Source: Pseudomonadota bacterium (GTDB taxonomy: Bacteria > Pseudomonadota > Gammaproteobacteria > SZUA-229). From it: a DNA stretch of 20,534 nucleotides. The first letter of the stretch is position 1. Each line of letters opens with the position of its first letter. Under the pieces are notes generated by a model, which saw nothing but the letters and a program-made list of their open reading frames with translations, had not been told where the DNA came from and ran no database searches. Positions 8,747-13,745 of this stretch are shown in pieces. Made by a program: the position numbers and the translations under genes. The stretch covers positions 1 to 20,534 of the forward strand of contig DAOVJH010000001.1 of assembly GCA_030673345.1 (NCBI GenBank), given 5' to 3'.

Positions 8747-9658
8747 TTATTCGTATTTCACTCCCAGTACTCTGTGGCTTTCTTCGAGAATAAAGTCCAA
8801 AAATGTTCGTGCGACTAAAGATAACTTCCTCCCTTTTAGGTGTACGGCATACCACCGCCGTTTCAAAGGGAATCCTTCTACATCGAGTACGGTCAATTTA
8901 TTTACTTCGCGTTCCAGTTGCACACTGTGTAATGAAAGAACGGCTATTCCAAGACCCGCCATGACGGCCTGTTTAAGTGCTTCACTGCTGCCTAGTTCCA
9001 TATAAGGTTCAATTTCAACACCATGTTCATGCAGCAGTTGATCAAAGACAAACCGTGTGCCAGAGCCCATTTCACGTATTAGAAATCGCTGTTTGGCTAA
9101 TTCCTCTATGGTGATATTTTTCTTATTAGCCAATGGGTGTTCGCTGTGAGCAACGATGCCAAGAATATTATTGAGGAAAGGGTATGCCTCCAGACTGTCA
9201 TCTTTAGGTATCTGACCCATCACCACAAAATCATCTTCATTATTCATCAGGCGTTCGATGACGCGCGCGCGGTTAGTGAATTTTAGTTTTGGCTCTACAT
9301 CAGGGTATTTCTGTAAAAAAACACCTAATAATTTAGGTAAAAAGTATTTAGCTGTGGTTACCACCGACATCTGCAATGTGCCTTTGACGGTACCTTTTAG
9401 TTCTTCGATGGAAATTTTTAATTCTTCTACTCTGTTTAGTATGTCCAGGCTAGCTTCATACATCGTTTTTCCAGCCGCAGTAGGAAAGGTCTTTTTGCCG
9501 ACCTGCTCAAACAGGGGTAATCCAACTTGCTCTTCCATACGTTTAATTTGAATAGAAACAGCAGGTTGCGATATACATAGTTCTTCGGCCGCGCGCGTGT
9601 AACTGCCTAAACGAGAGACGGCTTCGAAGAGTTTTAATTGTTGTAATGTTAGGTGCAT
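8747..9658 (-). CDS. cbbR: LysR-family regulator of CO2 fixation, CbbR
   Basis: A LysR-type regulator of 303 residues. The N-terminal winged helix-turn-helix reads LTLQQLKLFEAVSRLGSYTR then AAEELCISQPAVSIQIKRME, followed by the linker helix and a periplasmic-binding-like effector domain (VVTTAKYFLPKLLGVF, IREMGSGTRFVFDQLL, GSSEALKQAVMAGLGIAVLS). Position (divergent from cbbL) and sequence style identify it as CbbR, the activator of Calvin cycle operons that responds to metabolites such as RuBP or NADPH in studied species. The start is taken at MHLTLQQ (9658), where CbbR proteins normally begin; in-frame TTG 9688 and ATG 9670 would add ten or four residues. It probably also represses its own promoter, as LysR regulators commonly do. 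Confidence 0.92.
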   Translation of the reverse strand: MHLTLQQLKLFEAVSRLGSYTRAAEELCISQPAVSIQIKRMEEQVGLPLFEQVGKKTFPTAAGKTMYEASLDILNRVEELKISIEELKGTVKGTLQMSVVTTAKYFLPKLLGVFLQKYPDVEPKLKFTNRARVIERLMNNEDDFVVMGQIPKDDSLEAYPFLNNILGIVAHSEHPLANKKNITIEELAKQRFLIREMGSGTRFVFDQLLHEHGVEIEPYMELGSSEALKQAVMAGLGIAVLSLHSVQLEREVNKLTVLDVEGFPLKRRWYAVHLKGRKLSLVARTFLDFILEESHRVLGVKYE

Positions 9659-9692
9659 AGCCACACTCATAAACAAATGTATATGCAAATCA

Positions 9693-9715
9693 TAACAAAA
9701 AGTAATTTTTATTAA
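9693..9715. promoter_or_regulatory. candidate CbbR operator
   Basis: Three TAA triplets are spaced exactly 10 bases apart (9693, 9703, 9713), giving two overlapping TNA-N7-TNA units as described for CbbR sites. The region is AT-rich, so chance is not excluded. It lies between the two divergent starts, 144 bases before cbbL. Confidence 0.4.
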
Positions 9716-9790
9716 TAGTTGATTGGCGGTATATTTCTGGTCCTCCTAATAAGCAGTACCAAGAGGCTGCTGCTTCAGGAATGAATATTT

Positions 9791-9829
9791 AACCTTGAAT
9801 GTTTATCGAAAAGATATTGTTTCAAGGTT
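9791..9829 (+). promoter_or_regulatory. cbbL 5' leader hairpin
   Basis: A perfect 9-bp stem AACCTTGAA (9791-9799) with TTCAAGGTT (9821-9829), with a second inner stem TATC/GATA (9804-9807, 9813-9816) in the loop. It ends 17 bases before the GAGG ribosome binding site (9847-9850). A smaller stem AAGCAG/CTGCTT lies just upstream (9751-9756, 9770-9775). It is likely a transcript-stabilising or translation-tuning leader. Confidence 0.55.
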
Positions 9830-9858
9830 TATCACAAAGTAACTATGAGGATTACAAC

Positions 9859-11277
9859 ATGGCAAAGACCTATAGTGCGGGCGTAAAAGAGTACCGCGAA
9901 ACGTATTGGGAGCCCGATTACTCTGTTAAAGAAACAGACATTCTGGCTTGTTTCAAAATCACTCCACAGGACGGTGTTCCTCGCGAAGAAGTAGCTGCAG
10001 CTGTTGCCGCTGAATCTTCAACTGGTACATGGACTACTGTTTGGACTGATTTGTTAACCGACCTTGATTACTATAAGGGCCGTTGTTACGCGATCGAAGA
10101 CGTACCAGGTGATGACACTTGTTTCTACGCTTTCATCGCATATCCTATCGATCTGTTCGAAGAAGGTTCTGTTGTAAACATCCTTACTTCTTTAGTTGGT
10201 AACGTATTCGGCTTTAAAGCACTACGTGCACTTCGTTTAGAAGATATCCGTTTCCCTGTTGCATACGTGATGACTTGTAATGGTCCACCACAAGGTATCC
10301 AGGTTGAGCGTGATTTATTAAACAAGTACGGTCGTCCTCTGTTAGGTTGTACTATTAAGCCTAAACTGGGTCTTTCTGCTAAGAACTACGGTCGTGCTTG
10401 TTACGAAGGTCTTCGCGGTGGTCTTGATTTCACTAAGGATGATGAGAACGTAAACTCACAGCCATTCATGCGCTGGCGCCATCGTTTCGATTTCGTTATG
10501 GAAGCTATCCATAAAGCTGAAGCTGAAACTGGTGAGCGTAAAGGTCACTACTTAAACGTAACTGCTCCAACTGCTGACGAGATGATGCGTCGTGCTGAGT
10601 ACGCTAAAGAGATTGGCGCGCCTATCATCATGCATGACTACTTAACCGGTGGTCTTTCTGCAAACACACAGCTGGCTCAATGGTGTCAGGACAACGGTAT
10701 GTTGTTGCACATTCACCGTGCTATGCACGCGGTTCTTGACCGCAACCCGCACCACGGTATTCACTTCCGCGTTCTTACTAAGATCTTACGTCTGTCTGGT
10801 GGTGATCACCTTCACTCAGGTACCGTTGTTGGTAAATTGGAAGGCGACCGTGACGCAACGCTTGGTTGGATCGACATCATGCGTGAGTCATTCATCAAAG
10901 AAGATCGCACACGTGGTATTTTCTTCGACCAGGATTGGGGTTCTATGCCTGGCGTAATTCCAGTAGCTTCTGGTGGTATTCATGTATGGCACATGCCTGC
11001 ACTGGTTAGCATCTTCGGCGATGACTCTTGTCTTCAGTTCGGTGGTGGTACATTAGGTCACCCTTGGGGTAACGCTGCTGGTGCGGCTGCAAACCGTGTT
11101 GCTGTTGAAGCATGTGTTGAAGCACGTAACCAGGGTGTTGAGCTTGAGAAAGAAGGTAAGGACATCCTTACTAAAGCTGCTTCTCACAGCCCAGAGCTTA
11201 AGATTGCGATGGAAACCTGGAAAGAGATCAAATTCGAATTTGATACGGTAGACAAGATCGACGTAGCCCACAAATAA
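9859..11277 (+). CDS. cbbL: RuBisCO large subunit, form IA
   Basis: A 472-residue ribulose-1,5-bisphosphate carboxylase/oxygenase large subunit, full length for form I. Catalytic features are intact: K167 and K169 in GCTIKPKLG, the carbamylated lysine K193 with metal ligands D195 and E196 in [11 protein letters not shown]286 in [10 protein letters not shown]319 in SGGDHLHSG and loop 6 K326 in [10 protein letters not shown]. The [18 protein letters not shown]-terminus is typical of proteobacterial form IA. The start at 9859 is supported by GAGG eight bases upstream; an in-frame ATG at 9799 would add 20 residues that fall inside the leader hairpin. Codon use is strongly biased to a few codons, as expected for very high expression. 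It works as the L8S8 enzyme with CbbS and is probably reactivated by CbbQ/CbbO. Confidence 0.98.
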   Translation: MAKTYSAGVKEYRETYWEPDYSVKETDILACFKITPQDGVPREEVAAAVAAESSTGTWTTVWTDLLTDLDYYKGRCYAIEDVPGDDTCFYAFIAYPIDLFEEGSVVNILTSLVGNVFGFKALRALRLEDIRFPVAYVMTCNGPPQGIQVERDLLNKYGRPLLGCTIKPKLGLSAKNYGRACYEGLRGGLDFTKDDENVNSQPFMRWRHRFDFVMEAIHKAEAETGERKGHYLNVTAPTADEMMRRAEYAKEIGAPIIMHDYLTGGLSANTQLAQWCQDNGMLLHIHRAMHAVLDRNPHHGIHFRVLTKILRLSGGDHLHSGTVVGKLEGDRDATLGWIDIMRESFIKEDRTRGIFFDQDWGSMPGVIPVASGGIHVWHMPALVSIFGDDSCLQFGGGTLGHPWGNAAGAAANRVAVEACVEARNQGVELEKEGKDILTKAASHSPELKIAMETWKEIKFEFDTVDKIDVAHK

Positions 11278-11285
11278 GCGGCGTC

Positions 11286-11385
11286 TTTTGCTGTGATACG
11301 GCGTTAGTCACTGCTCTGCATTTGCTCACGTATATTTATACGCTACGCAAATGCAGAGCAGCAACTGCCTTGTCTCACAGCAAAA
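11286..11385 (+). repeat. large nested inverted repeat between cbbL and cbbS
   Basis: Three nested stems share one axis: outer TTTTGCTGTGA (11286-11296) with 11375-11385 (11 bp perfect), middle CTGCTCTGCATTTGC (11311-11325) with 11347-11361 (15 bp perfect), and inner CGTATA/TATACG (11329-11334, 11337-11342). No T-run follows, so it is not a simple terminator. It probably protects or processes the cbbL 3' end in the cbbLS mRNA. Confidence 0.85.
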
Positions 11386-11428
11386 TACTTGCTTATTGTT
11401 TAAACATAATTAATTTGGAGTAAATCAC

Positions 11429-11788
11429 ATGAGTGATGTACAAGATTACGAGTCAAGCTTAGGCGATGCAGCCGTAAGCCGTAAATACGAAACTTTTTCA
11501 TACCTTCCAACGTTGAGCGAAGAGTCTATTCGCGCTCAGATTCAATATATCGTTGATAAAGGCTGGAACCCGGGTATCGAGCATACAGAACCAGCACATG
11601 CCATGAGCAACTACTGGTACATGTGGAAACTGCCTATGTTTGGTGAAACAGACGTAGACGCTATCCTGGCTGAAGTTGAAGCTTGTCATAAAGCACACCC
11701 GGACAATCATGTTCGTCTGTTAGGTTTTGACAACTTTGCACAGTCTGCTGGTGCAGCAATGGTTATTCACCGTGGCGTTTCTGTCTAA
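11429..11788 (+). CDS. cbbS: RuBisCO small subunit, form IA
   Basis: A 119-residue small subunit with the family landmarks [48 protein letters not shown] and HVRLLGFDN. The ribosome binding site TTGGAG lies eight bases upstream of the ATG. It caps the large-subunit octamer. It is separated from cbbL by 151 bases that are mostly a large hairpin, and it is followed by a strong terminator, so cbbL-cbbS is the principal transcript. The length matches the usual 110-120 residues. Confidence 0.97.
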   Translation: MSDVQDYESSLGDAAVSRKYETFSYLPTLSEESIRAQIQYIVDKGWNPGIEHTEPAHAMSNYWYMWKLPMFGETDVDAILAEVEACHKAHPDNHVRLLGFDNFAQSAGAAMVIHRGVSV

Positions 11789-11820
11789 GAGCGACAAGGT
11801 CTATCCATAAGCAATACCGA

Positions 11821-11859
11821 AAAGCCTCTGCCTGAAAGATTTCGGTCAGAGGCTTTTTT
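11821..11859 (+). terminator. terminator after cbbS (possibly leaky)
   Basis: A 10-bp stem AAAGCCTCTG (11821-11830) with CAGAGGCTTT (11847-11856) ending in a run of T. The loop contains a second weak stem (CTGAAA/TTTCGG-like). Because cbb genes continue downstream, it probably sets a higher level of cbbLS than of the later genes. Confidence 0.88.
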
Positions 11860-11862
11860 GCC

Positions 11863-11868
11863 TATAAT
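11863..11868 (+). promoter_or_regulatory. possible -10 box for orf103 and downstream cbb genes
   Basis: TATAAT directly follows the cbbS terminator, 35 bases before the next start codon. The -35 position (about 11840-11845, TTTCGG/TTCGGT) is poor, so this is a tentative secondary promoter. Confidence 0.35.
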
Positions 11869-11902
11869 GCACAATATTTTTTACTAACTTAAAGAGTGTT
11901 AT

Positions 11903-12214
11903 ATGGCACGTCCTGATAAATATATCGGCATCCAGAATGAAGTCCATGGTGGTATGACCACGATCGGTAAGATCATACGTGATGCATGGGTGTTTGGCTT
12001 AATTGAAGAAACTGAAACCTGTGAAGGCTGGAATTTTGCAGGCATTGACGCCTTACTGGATAAGGTGAACAAAGAGTGGGATAAATATGGCTGCCTGGTG
12101 AGTAATTTACCGGCAGAACTATTTGAGAAGCACCAGAGAATTCACGACAAAGCGATGATAGAAGCACGCGCAGCGGGCTGGTCTGGTGAAGTAGAAACGG
12201 ATGACGAAAAGTAG
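11903..12214 (+). CDS. cbb-cluster-associated small protein, unknown function
   Basis: A 103-residue acidic, soluble protein with no signal peptide or membrane segment. It begins MARPDKYIGIQNEVHGGMTT and continues IGKIIRDAWVFGLIEETETC; the rest is predominantly helical, with an aromatic-rich centre (EGWNFAGIDALLDKVNKEWD) and an acidic tail (EVETDDEK). I do not recognise a characterised family. It sits between cbbS and cbbQ on the same strand, after the cbbS terminator and with its own TATAAT, and its protein-like composition and AGAG-type ribosome binding region argue that it is real. By position it could help RuBisCO activation or assembly, which is inference only. Confidence 0.8.
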   Translation: MARPDKYIGIQNEVHGGMTTIGKIIRDAWVFGLIEETETCEGWNFAGIDALLDKVNKEWDKYGCLVSNLPAELFEKHQRIHDKAMIEARAAGWSGEVETDDEK

Positions 12215-12366
12215 TCATTAAGGTGACATGTACAGATGTGTGCCAGAACGCATGCATGTATGGGTCATTCCGGTCTAATCAAATTATATTTATCCGCAAA
12301 GCTGATTTAAAGAATTTTTTTATACGGTTTTCATATAACCGTTAATCGAATAAGAGAGAGTGGGCC
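12215..12366. other. orf103-cbbQ intergenic region
   Basis: 152 bases without a gene. A short inverted repeat ACGGTT (12324-12329) / AACCGT (12337-12342) lies just ahead of the purine-rich cbbQ ribosome binding site (GAGAGAGTGGG). It could hold a promoter, but no convincing -35/-10 pair is seen. Confidence 0.4.
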
Positions 12367-13188
12367 ATGTCCGTTACTGAAAACGTTGTAGATGCAGAGC
12401 AATATATAATCAAAGATGAGCCTTATTACGAACCGGTAGGCTCCGAGATATCATTATACGAATCTGCTTATGAAGTGCGTATGCCGATGATGATCAAAGG
12501 GCCTACCGGTTGCGGTAAGTCTCGTTTTGTCGAGTACATGGCGTGGAAACTGGGCAAACCGCTTATCACGGTTGCCTGTAACGAAGACATGACCGCCTCT
12601 GATCTGGTCGGTCGTTTCCTGCTCGATAAAGACGGCACTAAATGGCAAGACGGCCCATTGACAACAGCGGCGCGTATGGGTGCTATCTGTTATCTCGACG
12701 AGATCGTCGAAGCGCGCCAGGACACCACGGTGGTGATCCATCCGCTGACCGATCATCGTCGCAGTTTGCCGTTGGATAAAAAAGGCGAATTGATCCAGGC
12801 GCACCCTGACTTCCAGTTGGTTATCTCGTATAACCCCGGTTACCAGAGTCTGATGAAAGATCTGAAACAATCGACCAAACAACGTTTTGGTGGTATGGAT
12901 TTTGATTACCCGGAAGAAAAGACAGAGATCGAAATCGTTGCTAAAGAATCGGGTGTAGACAGAGAAGCTGCTGAAAAGCTGGTGCATATCGCGCAGCGTG
13001 CCCGTAACCTGAAAGGTCACGGTTTAGATGAAGGCATCTCAACACGTCTGTTGGTGTACTCCGGCCAGCTTATCGCCAAAGGTGTAGCACCGATGGATGC
13101 CTGCAGTATGACCATGGTGACACCGTTGACCGATGATCCTGATATGCGCGATACACTGAACGCAGCAGTAGAAACGTTCTTCGGATAA
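12367..13188 (+). CDS. cbbQ: RuBisCO activase ATPase CbbQ (MoxR-type AAA+)
   Basis: A 273-residue AAA+ ATPase of the MoxR/NorQ/CbbQ group, the expected length. Walker A is GPTGCGKS (45-52), Walker B ICYLDE (107-112) with D111 and E112, the sensor 1 asparagine is N156 in VISYNPGYQ, and a probable arginine finger is R173 in STKQRFGG. The C-terminal helical lid contains STRLLVYSGQL. Established work shows that CbbQ hexamers pair with one CbbO and use ATP to release tight-binding sugar phosphates from RuBisCO. It is the first of the activase pair here; cbbO follows after a repeat-bounded insertion of about 510 bases. The start is supported by the GAGAGAGTGGG upstream. Confidence 0.95.
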   Translation: MSVTENVVDAEQYIIKDEPYYEPVGSEISLYESAYEVRMPMMIKGPTGCGKSRFVEYMAWKLGKPLITVACNEDMTASDLVGRFLLDKDGTKWQDGPLTTAARMGAICYLDEIVEARQDTTVVIHPLTDHRRSLPLDKKGELIQAHPDFQLVISYNPGYQSLMKDLKQSTKQRFGGMDFDYPEEKTEIEIVAKESGVDREAAEKLVHIAQRARNLKGHGLDEGISTRLLVYSGQLIAKGVAPMDACSMTMVTPLTDDPDMRDTLNAAVETFFG

Positions 13189-13204
13189 ACACTGAGATAA
13201 TTAG

Positions 13205-13240
13205 CCCCTTCTCCCTCCGGGAGAAGGTTGGGATGAGGGT
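13205..13240. repeat. palindromic repeat copy R1 (hairpin then tail)
   Basis: A hairpin CCTTCTCCC/GGGAGAAGG (13207-13215, 13219-13227; 9 bp) is followed by the tail TTGGGATGAGGGT (13228-13240). It begins 16 bases after the cbbQ stop and faces copy R2 tail to tail. It is the least conserved of the four copies. Confidence 0.85.
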
Positions 13241-13252
13241 CTCTTTAAAAAT

Positions 13253-13287
13253 ACCCTCACCCTAACCCTCTCCCAGGCGGAGAGGGA
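13253..13287. repeat. palindromic repeat copy R2 (tail then hairpin)
   Basis: The tail ACCCTCACCCTAA is followed by a hairpin CCCTCTCC/GGAGAGGG (13266-13273, 13279-13286). It is the inverse orientation of R1, separated from it by 12 bases, and lies 24 bases before the DUF559 start codon. Confidence 0.85.
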
Positions 13288-13311
13288 ACTCTAAGGTCAA
13301 TGGAATGACTG

Positions 13312-13655
13312 ATGAAAAATACACAGCGAGCGCGCGAGTTACGTAAAAACCAGACAGATGCTGAAAATCTGCTTGGCTGCACATTCGAAATCGCCAGTTA
13401 AATGGTTGTAAATTTCGTCGCCAATTTCCGATAGGAAGTTACATTGTAGACTTTGCGTGTATATCGCTAAAACTAATTATTGAGGTTGATGGCAGTCAGC
13501 ACATGAGCAATATTGATTACGACAATACGCGTACGCAAACTCTTGAAAACCACGGCTTTCAAGTGATTCGGTTTTGGAATAATGCAGTGCTTACTGAAAT
13601 AGATTCGGTTTTGGAATCCCTCACCCTCTCCCAGAGGGAGAGGGAAATAGAATAA
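13312..13655 (+). pseudogene. frameshifted DUF559 endonuclease-domain gene
   Basis: The ATG at 13312 opens MKNTQRARELRKNQTDAENL, typical of the DUF559 N-terminus, and then frame 0 ends at TAA 13399. Adding one base at about 13374-13376 (CTTGGC where CTTTGGC is expected) restores a continuous family sequence: LHIRNRQLNGCKFRRQFPIG, then SYIVDFACISLKLIIEVDGS with QH, and HGFQVIRFWNNAVL, ending at TAA 13653-13655. DUF559 belongs to the Vsr/MutH-like, restriction-endonuclease-fold nucleases, with the acidic residues of YIVDF and IIEVDG as the probable metal site. The last dozen codons (SLTLSQREREIE) are written by repeat copy R3. A single-base deletion in a T-run is the likely lesion; a sequencing error is the alternative. 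Confidence 0.85.
13618..13645. repeat. palindromic repeat copy R3 (tail then hairpin)
   Basis: The tail CCCTCAC is followed by a perfect 9-bp hairpin CCCTCTCCC/GGGAGAGGG (13624-13632, 13636-13644). It overlaps the 3' end of the DUF559 frame. Its reverse complement matches R4 at 27 of 28 positions. Confidence 0.92.
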
Positions 13656-13687
13656 ATGAGGAGTTGTTAGCTTCTATGGCCTTTGTT

Positions 13688-13715
13688 CCCCTCTCCCTCT
13701 GGGAGAGGGTGAGGG
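13688..13715. repeat. palindromic repeat copy R4 (hairpin then tail)
   Basis: A perfect 9-bp hairpin CCCTCTCCC/GGGAGAGGG (13689-13697, 13701-13709) is followed by the tail TGAGGG. It lies 30 bases upstream of the cbbO start and closes the insertion. R3 and R4 are back to back with a 42-base spacer. Confidence 0.92.
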
Positions 13716-13745
13716 TTTTGTCTAGAAGCAGTAAAGAGAATATTT

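Noticed and set aside
9799..9858. A 20-residue N-terminal extension of CbbL from the ATG at 9799
   Set aside because: The extension lies inside the leader hairpin, is not part of known RuBisCO sequences, and the ATG at 9859 has a GAGG site at correct spacing.
11286..11385. The cbbL-cbbS hairpin as an intrinsic terminator
   Set aside because: No T-run follows either stem, and cbbS must be transcribed with cbbL.
12454..13020. A 188-residue minus-strand open frame opposite cbbQ
   Set aside because: It is antisense to a gene with intact catalytic motifs, has no recognisable domain, and arises from codon bias of cbbQ.
13205..13715. Direct target-site duplication flanking the DUF559 cassette
   Set aside because: The bases outside R1 (GATAATTAG) and R4 (TTTTGTCTAG) share no convincing duplicate beyond a few letters.
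13205..13715. A CRISPR-like array made by the four palindromes
   Set aside because: Copies alternate in orientation, spacing is irregular, and no cas genes are present.
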